The position numbers and the translations under genes were made by a program. 64,000 bases of DNA, taken from positions 1-64,000 of the forward strand of contig QRFJ01001933.1 of assembly GCA_006176705.1 (NCBI GenBank). The letters run 5' to 3'. Below, piece by piece: positions 45,240-56,688 of this stretch. Position 1 is the stretch's first letter, and every line of letters begins with the position of its first letter. The DNA is from Cocos nucifera. Lineage: Eukaryota; Streptophyta; Magnoliopsida; Arecales; Arecaceae. The notes beneath the pieces are model-generated. The model had not been told where the DNA came from, did not search any database, and saw only the letters and a program-made list of their open reading frames with translations.

Positions 45240-47687
45240 ACTCATCTCTTCCTAGTAGTCCCATCCATGCCATGTACATCTGAAAGCTATCTTTGGAGAG
45301 TATCTTTATAAGCGCATCAGACTAATTCTCCTTGGTATGGATCTTCATCAGTTCCACTTTACCTTATTCTACCAAGTCTCTGATCCTATGGTACCTCACA
45401 TCTATATGCTTTATGTGCGTTTGAAAGGCTAGATTCTATGCTAGCAGCAAAGCACTCTGACAGTCACTATATAGTGTAACCTAGTTTTGCTCCACCCCCA
45501 ACTCAACAATTAGCCTCCTAAGCCATAAGACTTCCTTCGTAGCATTCGTTATTCCAATATACTCAGTCTCTATGGTAGACAAGGTCATGATTGACTGAAG
45601 GATTGATCTTCAAGACATCGGTCTACTATACATGCAGAAAAGGTATCCAGTAGTAGACCTCCTTGTATCAAGATCACCAGTATAATTTGCATCTACAAAT
45701 CCTTCAAGAGGATCAGAACCTCCATCTTCAAATCCTCTAGGCTGCCCACCAAATACCTAACCATAATCCCTTATTCCATGTAGATATCTCAATATCCATT
45801 TCAATACTTTTCAGTGTTTCTTTTTAGGGTTAGCCATGTATCTACTAACCATGCTCACTGCATGCACTATATCTAGTCTATAGCACATCATAGTATACAT
45901 CACACTGCCAACAATATTCGCATAAGAAATTCTATCCATGTACTCTCTCTCCTCTTCTGACTGGAGGCTTTGATACTTGGAGAGAGATATGTGGCTCGAC
46001 AATGGTGTCTCTGTAGGTTTGACCTTCTCCATCCCAAACCTCTTCAGAACTTTCTAGACATATCTTTCTTATGACAAATAGAGCACTTGTTTGCACTTAT
46101 CTCTGCAAATCTTCATTCCAAGGATTTTCTATGCTGGACCTAGATCCTTCATCTCAAACTCAGATGATAATGCCTTTTTCAGCCTTTTCATAGCTTCCAT
46201 GCATCTACTGACTATGGGCATATCATCTACATACAGATGCAGGTATAGGGCATCATCATCATCTACATTCTTGATGTAGACACAGTAGTCATGTTCACAT
46301 CTTATAAATCCCAGGCTCAAAATAAAGCTATCAAATCTATGATACCACTGACGAGGGGATTATTTTAAGCCATACAGTGACATCCTGAGTAAACACACCT
46401 TCTCCTCCTATCCAATCTCTATGAAATCATATGGCTGCTTCATGTAGATCCTTTCCTCCAAAGTCCCATGAAGGAAGGCCATCTTCTCGTCCATCCATTT
46501 CAATTCCAAATTATGCTGTGCCACTAGTGACAACAAAACCCAAATAGATGTATGATGCACCACAGGAGAGAAAACTTCTATGTAATTAATTTCTTTTCTT
46601 TCTGAGTATTTCTTTGCTACTAGCCTTGCTTTGAATCTGACTCCATCTTGTTCTGAAGGTTCCTCCTTCTTTGTGAACACCAACTTTGAGCCAATAGGTC
46701 GAGCACCTTTTGGAAGATCCACCAGCTGCCATATCTGATTCTTTTCAAGTGATTCTATCTCCATCATGGCCTGCATCCATGAATTATGATCCTCACTCTC
46801 CATAGCCTCTACATAGTTCTCTAGATCTCCATTAGCAGTGATGAGTGTAAGGGAGATAACCTCATTAATGCCATATCTGATCGGTCTTCTGATAGTATGC
46901 TAGGGCTTGTGCAAAATCACTCCTACTAGCACATCACTCTTGCTTGAAGTCTATGGCTAATCCTACACCTCCACCTAAATAGTTAGCTCTCCATGCTAGT
47001 CTCCCATCTGAGTATCTATTTTTCTACCCAGCTCCACCTCAATAGGAACACTCCTATAAGTGGATGCAAACTGCATATTATCTATCTCGGACTGGCCACT
47101 ACTGTTCACCTTGATTTCTCTAGTTCTAACTAAATTTTCAGACCTCTTCAAGATGATCTTCTCATCAAAGATAACATCTCTAGTGATTCCTAATTTTTGT
47201 GCTTCAGAATTCCATAGCAAATATCCTTTGACTCCTTGCGGATATCCAATAAAAAACATCCTTTGAGATTTTGGATCCAATTTGCTCCTCTCAGCTACCC
47301 CCACATGTGCATAGACTGGGCAACCGAATACCTTTAGGTGGCCAAGCTCCACCTTCTTTCCACTCCAGACCTTCTCTGGAATGCATCCTTTCAACTTGCG
47401 ATAAGGGGACCTGTTAACAAGAAAATAAGAAAAAGTTATGGCATCACCCCAAAAGAACTTTGGAAGTAATGTTTGCAGCCTCAAACTCGATAACTTCTTG
47501 GTCAGTGTCTGGTTCATCCTCTCTGCGACACCATTCTACTAGAGAGTCATCTTCACCGTGTAATGGCGTTTGATACCCTTTTTCTTAGAGTACCTCCTAA
47601 ACTTTAGGCTTGTATACTCCCCTCCATTATCCAACCTTAGATACTTCACCTATCTTTCTAACTCCTTCACATCAAAAATGAAGGAAG
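45240..47687 (-). pseudogene. Element E pol remnant (integrase to RNase H)
   Basis: From the right: end of the integrase core (LRLDNGGEY region near 47630, NGVAERMNQTLTKK near 47500), the integrase C-terminal part (FWGDAITFSYFLVNRSP, VFGCPVYAH), the linker, RT from about 46800 (MESLEKNQIWQLVDLPKGA, then LYVDD at about 46222-46240), and RNase H to about 45290 (MKIHTKEN, DALIKILSKDSFQ). Several stops and frame breaks. The sequence differs clearly from the A/B/H pol, so this is another copia lineage. Confidence 0.85.
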
Positions 47688-47995
47688 AGTTACGATTGTG
47701 ATCGGGGGAACGTACCCTCTGCGACTACCGTCAGGAAGCATTTTAGTTTTTAGAGACAATTTTTATATACCTGCTATAAGTAAAAATCTAATTTCTATCT
47801 CCTGTCTAGCACAGGATGATTATGTAATTAGTTTCTTTAAGGACTACTGTATTATTCTTTATCAAAGAAATAAAATTAGAAGTGGTTTCTTAATAAATGG
47901 ACTCTATTAGTTACATTTAGATGCACCTATTAATTATATCAAGCAAAATGTGAATACCATAGGATCGAAAAGATCTAGAGATTGTATAAATGAAT
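47688..47995 (+). pseudogene. Element D protease/integrase fragment
   Basis: Reads GGTYPLRLPSGSILVF, then FYIPAISKNLISISCLAQDD and GFLINGLY, the stretch between the copia protease and the integrase zinc region, with one stop after GLY. It breaks off at about 47995 just before where WHLRLGH is expected. It is on the plus strand like D, and nearest in wording to A and B (GTYPLRLPSGLDLVLK), so it is most likely a piece of D. Confidence 0.7.
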
Positions 47996-48158
47996 AATCA
48001 TGTGATCGAAAAGAGTAGGACAACCTTATGTCAGTTCGTATGATCAAAGTTTTTAATTTTAGATTTAATAATCAAATTATAAATTAGATCTAATCTAAGA
48101 AATAATCTAAACATGCATGAATAATCATGTAATAATTAATCCAAGCTCTGATACCAAT
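47996..48158 (-). mobile_element. Leader fragment and PBS next to LTR G
   Basis: gctctgatacca at 48145-48156 is a perfect minus-strand PBS, two bases from the LTR at 48159. The 150 bp beyond it are AT-rich leader sequence like that of the A family. The rest of this element is missing. Confidence 0.7.
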
Positions 48159-49359
48159 TAAAAAAATCAGATCTAGGATTTTAGGGCTAGATCTTAAAAC
48201 TTTTCAATATCAGGCAGTAAAAGACTAAAATAAATCATATTCATAAAATTAGAGAAGATCATAGATCTAAGATTCTATTGCATGATTGTGGCATGAGATT
48301 AAATCAAAAATTGTAAAACATAAAAAGGAAGAAAAGGTGTTGATCGCATCAACATAGATCTATATTAGATCTATCGTAGGTATGTAATAGAGGATCAGAT
48401 CCATATTACTTGTGTAAGTTAGATGTTTTAACTTACTGATCCAGGCTTGAGGATGAAGCTTTGAGTCATACATGTGTCCGACCTCTAAGAGATATCTACA
48501 TGAGTCCACCAATCCAGATCAGAAGTTTGATCTTCAAAAATCAGCATAGTATGCTAATACTGCACTGATCCTTCTTCAATGATCGATCTGGTTCTCTCTT
48601 CTTTAAGATCTGGACTCTCCAAAGATTAGAAGAAAGAGAAGAGACTTTAGATCTAAGACACTCTCAAGAATAAATCTTAAAGATGGTGGAAAAGGGATGA
48701 ATAGAAGAAACCCTAGAAGAAGACCCTGTTCTTCTTCTTTCTTCTCTCACCTAGACACCTAGATTGGTGTCTGTGAAAACCCAATGTCCAAGATGCTTTT
48801 CCCCCTAATTTTAACATGACCAAAATCTTTCTCAATGGTCTAGAATCCACAAAATAATTAGCTTAAAATTCATTTTAAATAATAAGATATAGAGGAGTTT
48901 TGTCAAGGTTAAATACCTAGATAAGGCAAGTTCAATTAAGGCAATAAGTTGGGGCACCCAGCACTTGGGCGCCCCCTCCTTTCTTTTTGGCATGGACCAC
49001 TAGAGAGGGGTGCACAAAATTTCTCTTTTTACCATGGAAAATAAGGAGAGAAATAAGGGTGGAGGGTGGCACAAGGGAAGAGTCCAAGTTTGTTGGGATT
49101 CTATCATATAGAATTCAAACCCATAATAACTTGCCATGTATTAACTTGGTCCATAACTTAATACCATATAGAAAATAGAGAGAAAGGGTGGGCATGCATG
49201 AACTTCATGGAGAGAGAGAGATTTCATGCCAAAATTAAGGAGAAGAGGGTGTGGGGGCGTTAGGGCTAAGGTGGCACAAGGAGGGAAGTCCTAGTCACAC
49301 TAGGACTTCCAATTTGACTTTGTCAAACAAAGTCTTTTAACCAAATTAAATTAGAAAAA

Positions 49360-49465
49360 AATCAATCCAATTAAAATAAATATTAATCTAATTAAAAATT
49401 AAATTAAATTAGATTAAATTAAATTAAATTTTTATTTAATTTTTTAATTAAATTAGAAAATTTGG
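49360..49465. repeat. AAATT-rich low-complexity tract
   Basis: Runs of attaaa and aaattaga words within LTR G, with no coding or structural signal beyond composition. Confidence 0.8.
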
Positions 49466-50398
49466 TTAACCCAAGTCCTAGTTGAATTAGGACTAGTTCT
49501 TCCTAGCACTTGATTTATCCAATAAACTAATTAGACTTGATCTAATCAAGCTCAAACTAATTTTAATTAAATTATATTTAATTAGACTTAATCTCAACCC
49601 TCTAGTTTATTCAAATTAAGCCAATTAGCAATTCAAGTGCTAATCGATCCTTCTACAATACTTGCATTAGGTTAAATATCAATCGTATTGATTGTTTAAC
49701 CCTAGAATGGTTCTTAATCATTGATCAACCATCCGATTAGATCATGAACTCTAATGTGTGTGACTCCATAGGTTCGAACCTAAGCTAGTAGTATAGAAAT
49801 AAATTTTTGTATCAATCGAAGTGATCAACTTGCAATGATATCCGACGGTCAGATAGGTCGAATGTGTAGAACAACATCCTTAGAATCCATGTGGATATAG
49901 TTTCTATATAATTCATCTCTTTGACCAAAATGCTTATAGAACACCTCGGAGTTCAACTATCAATCCTGATTAGGCTATCCATATTGTATTTCAAAATATC
50001 AAATCCATCTTATGGATTATCCTGACCAAGATTTTGCTATATTGAAATATAGTGATACATTCTTCTCCAACTCTTGGAGTGGTCAATCCCATCTTGATCA
50101 CACACCAACTTTGCAAGTACTTCATTGTGTTCAAAAATTTTTTATTAGTAAATTATAAATTTTGTTAGTCTGGTATCAAAGCACATCAAAGCACAGTGAG
50201 TTGCTTGCAAGCCACTAAGGTGATCTCAGGCCTAAGGGACACTTATACCTATATCCCATTAGAGACATTCTCGATAGTAGAATGCTCCGAAGTTGGTCAC
50301 GTTCAATGACGATGTACTCTTACATTTCACCAGTATGTCATACCAGTGTCTCCATATTTCTTAGTTAAGAGGATAACCAACCTATATGGCACACAGCA

Positions 50399-53125
50399 TG
50401 TAACATCCCAGACCAAAAAAATAGAGAATTAAAAGACTTTTATTCATGTATGGTATTGATATCTTGAAAGATATTCAAAGTAATATTAGTGGGTGTAATG
50501 GTTTTGAAGCACAAATTATGACTGTCTACCATTACGAGTCCTAAAAATTTTCTAAGTCTAAAAGCTAGCATCCATATGGGAAGGTATATGAAATATGTAT
50601 TTTCTTGGAATAAAAAATCTTGATAATTTACCCTTAGGTATTGATAAGTTGCAAAATAATTTTTAATGAATATTGGAGACCATTTAACCTATTCGTTCAG
50701 AAGCAAAAAAGTTATAAAAATTTTGAGTTTGGATAATTTGAACTAGAACCCAAATTTTAGTTTCTTATTCTTATGGATCTTGACTTTTTTGATATTTTTA
50801 TTGGTTTCAAATAGAAGGATATTCATTATTTATATTTATATTTCAAAGTTAATAAAAAGTAAAATAAATGAGGATATTAACTTTATAAAAAAAGTAAAAT
50901 TTTGAGTAAAGCTATAAGCAGAGTATGAAAAATAAAATTTCTAAAATCCTAATATCCGAGCTAACTTAAATTGAAATCAAGCCAGTCTGAGTCTTAAGCT
51001 GCAAAAATGAATGTTCTATTTTTCTAAGAGAGCCAGCTCGATTCCTAAGAGAGTTGGTCTGGCTGTCAATCGAGCCAGTCCAAGTTAAAATCAAGCCAGC
51101 TCGATCAGCAGGATCAGAAAAGCAGTGCTGGCCATGAAGCTTTAAAAATAATATTTTAAATGAATTTTTGGGAACATAACTTAACAACTAGCTTCCTTAA
51201 AGTATGCCATGTAATCAGAAGAGAGAGAGATGTGTGTTGGCTTCTTGATAGGGTGACACCTAGCAAATTCTATTTATTTTTCCAAATAAAAATCATCGAT
51301 TCCCTTTTGGTCTACTATTCTAAGTTTTTAACTAAATAGAAAAACGAAGAGAAGAGAAGGGAGTTGAAGGGGGTCTTGTTCTCGGTCAAAATAAGGGAGG
51401 ATCAGTTAGGGAATAGAGAGATTTGGTGATAAACAACGTAAAGAAAGAGAAAAAGTGCTAAAATTAAGGAAGCAAGGAAACCTATTTGGCTGGCAGCAGG
51501 ATTTTATTAGTTGAGGTGAGGATTTTGATTTCTAAATTAAGTTTTCAATCTTTGTTATCAGATTTGAGGGCTTAGTAAGTTAAGCTTTATGGTTTAAATG
51601 GAGTTTGAAGATAAATTAAATTGCTTATGATGCTGAAATTGTTTAAATGGTTTAGCTATGTTTTGAAATGATATTAGTTGAATTTAAAATCAGTTATGAG
51701 AATAGAAATATAGTTTAAATGATTGAAATCCCTGAGTTATATAGAAGTTTAGTTAAAACTAAACTAAGGCAATCAAGATAAAGTGGAAGTGAATAGTTGA
51801 AAGGTCAAAGAAAAGGTATTAAAGCAAAAATAAGTGCAGTTCTGATTTTGAATTACATGGTATATGTTTTAATCAGTGTTTATTGATAATGTAGAAAAAA
51901 AAGAGTTGGAAAGATGCTTTGAATAAACCAAGTAGCTAGTAGCTAGTTGAGGTGAGTGGATTTTCTTATCTAGCTTTGGTATTCTCTTTCTTATATGAAA
52001 ATCATATTCATTTTTTACATGAATGAAAATAGGAATATACACAAATATTTTACTACTTAGCTTATATCTTGCTTAAAATATTTTTAAATCAGTTTATCAG
52101 CTTTTGAAAATTTATTCAGTGTTAGCTTTTGAAAGAATATATAGCATAGCATGACAAGCAGCATATAGCAGTCGGCACCTCCTTGCGATATAAGATTCAG
52201 CATGGTTCAATAGTATATCAGAATGATCAATATAGCTTGGCAATGTATCAGAATGCCTAGTGAGGCTTTATTTCAGCAGTATTCATATTCAGTAGCATTC
52301 ATATTCATACTATGTGTTGACTACCTATACTAGGGGTGCACTGGGGGTAGTCTGCCATAGCCATCAGCATTATTCAGAAAAGAGAAAAATGGGTGTATTT
52401 AGTTTAGTAGAATTCTTTTGGCTCAACAAATTTTATCAGCCCAGTAAACATATTTTAGCTCAACAGAGCATTCTTTCAGCAAAATGATTTATTCATGGTT
52501 TTGTTCTTATTCGGTTTACTCATATTTGAAAGTATATCAAAAACATATGTTACATGTTATAACAATGAATATTTTAGCTATTTCTTCTTCTTTTTCCATT
52601 GTTAGGTTATTTATCCACTCACCGAGACTTCTTAGGTCTCATCCCTCACTCTTTCTAATTGTAGTTTTGGAGTAGCTGAGCTCAGAGGGTTGTATCAGCA
52701 TGTGTATTAGCAGCCATCTTAGAAAAAGAAGTTGATTATGTGAATCGGGGAAAGAAAGTTGATAGTATTTTGAGTTGTATTAAATAATTATGTTCTTGAA
52801 CTAGAAATTGTTAAGTATGTTTTTCTTTTTGGAATGTATGCATAAAGTGAAGTTTTATTTATGAAATATTAAGTTTGAATTTGTGAAATGATGACTTAAA
52901 TTGGAGTGTTTCTTTTAGTATGTTAGAAAGCTTAATTGAAATGTTTATGATTGATTAAAGAATTGGTTAAGATAATTATTTGCAAAAAAGGTCTAAGTAA
53001 TATTACAGTTCAACTTAGTTTAGAATTTTTTCTTAGCTCTTATTTAAGAATAAAGTATAGCTCTTTACTCTTAGATAAGGATGGGATATAGCACTGTCGT
53101 CCGGATTTAGGAGTGGGGTATTACA
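50399..53125 (+). mobile_element. Solo LTR of a Ty3/gypsy (Del/Tekay-like) element, 2.73 kb
   Basis: Begins TGTAACATCCCAGACC and ends GGGGTATTACA, the ends typical of plant Del/Tekay LTRs. It contains the characteristic ccactcaccgagacttctta region near 52615. No gypsy internal sequence, PBS or PPT adjoins it, so it is a solo LTR left by recombination between two LTRs. Flanks are cagca and caatg, a decayed 5-bp duplication; the unoccupied sequence in the C LTR homologue supports caatg. Short open frames inside are not genes. Confidence 0.75.
50960..51115 (+). repeat. GAGCCAGCTCGAT-type cluster in the solo LTR
   Basis: gagccagctcgattc, gagttggtctggctg, cgagccagtccaag and caagccagctcgatc within about 100 bases. 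Matches the clusters in E, I and the CACTA element. Confidence 0.6.
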
Positions 53126-53397
53126 CAATGACCTATGCTCGATAGATGTTGTTGTTCTTATTAACATCCTATCATTTGATCGTGAATAATTTTAAGGACT
53201 AATCGATAAATTCTCTTTTTATCGAATCTAAATAGTCCTAAAGATTTCATCACAACAATAGAGTTCGTTAGAAGATGAAAACTTTATGATGAAAAAATAT
53301 CAAAAATATATTTTATCTATTAATAAATTAATTATAATTACAATATAGCTTAACCATCAACAAGCAGATGATTGGCTTTGGGACATATTTTTCAACA

Positions 53398-53532
53398 ACT
53401 TTCACTTATTCTAAAGCCACTCAGCATAGTTTCTAATACCCATTTTTGACTTATGGTTGTCAAACTCCTTTATTGCCAAGGCTTTAGTGAAGGGGTCGGC
53501 TAGGTTCTTCTTTCCATCAATCTGTGAGGATT
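53398..53532 (-). pseudogene. Copia RNase H C-terminus with PPT, next to LTR G
   Basis: On the minus strand, NLADPFTKALAIKEF and GIRNYAEWL, then a stop at 53411-53413, followed by a purine tract (gaataagtgaaagt) and the LTR. Only about 36 residues remain; LTR I cuts in at 53533. Wording is close to the C RNase H end (NMADPFTKALKIKEF). Confidence 0.8.
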
Positions 53533-54340
53533 TGTAGTGCTCCCAAGCCTTAGGAGGCTACGAAAGGAGTTAGGGTGTTAGCTCCAAAGATTTCAAGAGT
53601 TTGGTTGGTGCTTCGAAGACCTGGGACACAAGATGAAGTAAGAAACTAAAGTCGAAGAATCAAGACTGCAGAAAAAAGATTTTCTATTGGTTAGCTGGCT
53701 CAATCCAAAACTAGGTCAGCTAATTTTCAGAGCACGGGCAAAATAGAGAGCTACACATTCGGGACTGTTAGTATGACACTGAACTGGGCCAGCACAGTTT
53801 TAGACTGAGCCAACCCAATGGAACTTAGCCTGCTCAGTGCTGAGACTGAGTCGGCTCAGTCCACGGGCAGAGTTACACGATAGTTTGTTTTGGGCTAAGG
53901 TCTAGGTTGATCCTAAGGGTCTTAAGGCCTGGTTTGAGAGGTCTTAAGGTGGCTAATTCATGTATGGGTCGGGTCTAGATCTAGAGGATGAGAGCATGGG
54001 AGACATGGGTGTACATAGGCTCAGTGAGTGCTTTCATGTATTGGATTAGCCGGGGAGTTTTTTGGTTGGGCCTAATGGCTATATATAAATACATAGATTG
54101 TATTAAGGTTTTTAAGGTTGAAATCAATACAGACTTTTTCTCCCTCAACTCTCTTCTTCTCTTCTCTCTAGAGTTACCAACCTAGGGTTCTTGAAGAAGG
54201 CCTAGAGAAGGGGGCGTCTCCCTCAAACCCAGGTAGGGAGGTGCCCCATCACAGATCTAGGTGGAGGATCGGTGGTTCACTGCCCATAGAGAACGTCACA
54301 GGTTCCTTCAGGTCCATGCTAAAGATCAGGAGCTTTTGCA
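53533..54340 (+). mobile_element. Element I: 5' LTR (808 bp)
   Basis: Starts tgtagtgctcccaagcc and ends gcttttgca, followed after three bases by tggtattagggg (54344-54355), a decayed initiator-Met PBS. A TATA box (tatatataaatac, about 54081-54094) lies about 80 bases before a pyrimidine-rich stretch. The internal region is cut 50 bp on by H. A GAGCYGGCTCAG-type cluster occupies about 53690-53870. Confidence 0.7.
53690..53870 (+). repeat. GAGCTGGCTCAG-type cluster in LTR I
   Basis: ttagctggctcaatcc, ctgaactgggccagc, actgagccaaccc, agcctgctcagtg and ctgagtcggctcagtcc within 180 bases; compare the E LTR cluster. Confidence 0.6.
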
Positions 54341-54392
54341 ATATGGTATTAGGGGTTGTGATGCCAAGAATGATTGGCGTTCGAGCGATATC

Positions 54393-56674
54393 TGAAGGAG
54401 AAATCCTGATTTTCCGGGTTAGGTTCGATAAATCTGATTGGATCAAGAGGTATATTTTAAATATTTTTTCTTAGATCTAAAATAGATCTGACATTTTATA
54501 GAACTAATTTTATGATTTGATAAATAAAAAAATTAAAATAAATTAAATTCAAATTTAATTTACCTGATTTGGGTAATCCTATTACCCTTGATGATCCTAT
54601 TGCAGCGGAAGGTTCTGGATCTAGCCACGCAAGCGCCTGGCCTCTACCGGTATCCACTCGGGTTGGATCTGGAGATCCTCTTCTTCTCTATCACATCTCC
54701 AAAAATCAGATCTGGATCTGATCTGGAGGATCTTCAAAACTCCTTTTGAAGATCAGCAGTCGTCCTTTGCAGCAGCGCAGCCTTCTTGCTTTTGATCGCC
54801 TTTTTCTTGATCTGAATCGCACCAACCTAAGTCCCAAAACTACCTTTTGGACGTGGAGAGCAAGAGAGAGAGGAAAAAAGATGGCATGGAAGGAGGGAGA
54901 GGGCAGCCTTGGGGCATGGACTAAGAGGAACTCCCTAAAAAGTTGGGCGCAGGGTCTTATTTATAGACCTGCTGTGATCCAACTCCTCTTCCTCCCAACC
55001 AATCACAACCCTTTGTGAAATCAGATCTAAATCTGATTGGTGGGATGAATCCCTAGATCCCAGATGGAGAACCCAAATTAATCCTTAGAGGGCGCCTAAG
55101 ACCAGTCAAAGATTCTTAGGTAGGGAACTCTAATTGGAATCCAAAAGGAGATGGAGTCCTTGTCCAACAAGGACTCCTAGGCGCCTATCCTTGGGCTCAC
55201 GCCACCCTTAGGGCGTGCGCCCTTCTTTTGCCAGGTTCTGGCAGGGGGACAAGCCCCCACCAGCTCTCCAATAGGTGCATGACATGTGGTCAAAAGTCAA
55301 AGGGTCAATGGTCAACGTTTGACCAGTCAAAGGTAAGAACTTTAGACCAAAGGTCAAAGAACAAAAATGGCAGGTAATGTCAAATTTATCTTCAAAATAA
55401 GACAACCTTTTCTGACTTGGACAACCTCCAGTCAGACCATATGAAGGCCTCTGATTGAGCACAAACTCCTTTGGCTCAGTCAGGACAACTTATTTATGAT
55501 AGTAAAAGAAGAACGTTAGGTTCAATCGAGTGCTAGCACGATTTTCTTGAACCTAATTGAATCTCATTCAGATCAATTGAACTAGATCAGTTCAATTGAT
55601 GATCACCAGATTCAAACCCTTGTTTGTGTGACCCAGTTAGGTTCAGTTCTGTATGGTAATGGGATATGTCATGATCTCTATCATCGACATCATCGAAACT
55701 CCTTTCGATGGATCAGAACTCTTCTGATTCGAACAGCTAGAATGATCGATCATCTAAATCATTCTAATTGCTCCCAAAATCCACCAGTGACACCTAGCAG
55801 TATATGGTGGCAACCCATCAGAGCTGAATGCGAACCTCTTGGTGCAGCTACCTGTGTGATTAAGTTCTTCTATCTTGAGCCCCGATCAGATTAGGGTTAA
55901 GGTGAACTCGTCAAACCCTAGTCTCTGTCATATGATGTAATCATTCGATTCGAGTCCAATGTGAAAATCTAAATAGAAACTCTTTCTATTATTTCACTCT
56001 CTACCATGGCCATGGGCTTCTGGACTTGATTCTCATGATCATCATAGGGCTGCTCCTCTACCACCGAGGTAGATAGATTCCATCTTGATGCAATCCAGTT
56101 CCTACAATGAACATGCTATAGCCAACATACACCTCAGGGTTCCATATGGCTAGGAGACCGAGTAATGGTGTAGTCAAACTATAACACCCTCAAGGTGAAC
56201 TGCCGATGCATCTCAGGTCAAAGAACCAGACACACTACTGCAGCATCGAGTCAGTCATTGACGAGAAGGTAGACTTCCTAATGACTACTCGAGGTGGTCA
56301 CGCTCAGTGCCCTCGTTCTCTAACGAGTACCTGTACTCTCGCTCCGGTGTCTCCACACCGTAGACTCAAGACTCATCTACTAAAGAGAAGCGATTGTACA
56401 CCAACCTTCCGGATCAATCACCATCCTCGTGATGATCCTATGGTCGGGAGCATTTTATGAGTTAATAATGATTATTCATGTCTTAAATTTTCAACTCTTG
56501 AAAATATGAATTATCATTACCATTAACTCAAAGGATGTATCACAGACACTAAATACACATATGTGATAGAAAATAACCCATTTTATTGATTTATAGTCAA
56601 AATTATAATTTTGCCCCTAGAAGTGTATTACAAGTGTCAGCCAATTCTGGCTTCTAGGGCACATATATCTAACA
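54393..56674 (-). mobile_element. Element H 3' LTR
   Basis: Plus strand tgaaggagaaatcc to atatatctaaca. TATA box at 54956-54965 (minus strand). By eye closer to the B and A LTRs than to H's own 5' LTR in the middle third. Confidence 0.9.
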
Positions 56675-56688
56675 ATCTCCCACTTGTC

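Larger units (their letters stand above)
44588..47687 (-). mobile_element. Element E: Tnt1/Tork-like copia element lacking its 5' part
   Basis: The 3' LTR (44588-45207, 620 bp, tgttggg to gctcaca on the plus strand) is followed by a PPT (aagatggagaa on the minus strand, 45208-45220) and pol in reverse order: RNase H, RT, integrase. Sequence stops inside the integrase core at about 47687. Gag, protease and 5' LTR are missing. The LTR length is close to that of Tnt1. The missing part and D's gag seem to have gone in one deletion. Confidence 0.8.
48159..53397 (-). mobile_element. LTR G: copia LTR split by a gypsy-type solo LTR
   Basis: Plus strand from taaaaaaatcag to tttttcaaca. It is related to the C LTR in reverse orientation: the ggcacacaatgacc, ccatatggat and ttgcttgcaagccac regions match. 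Without the insert (50399-53125) it is about 2.5 kb. A PBS is on its left and a PPT with an RNase H end on its right, so it is a 5' LTR to one internal region and a 3' LTR to another. Confidence 0.75.
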
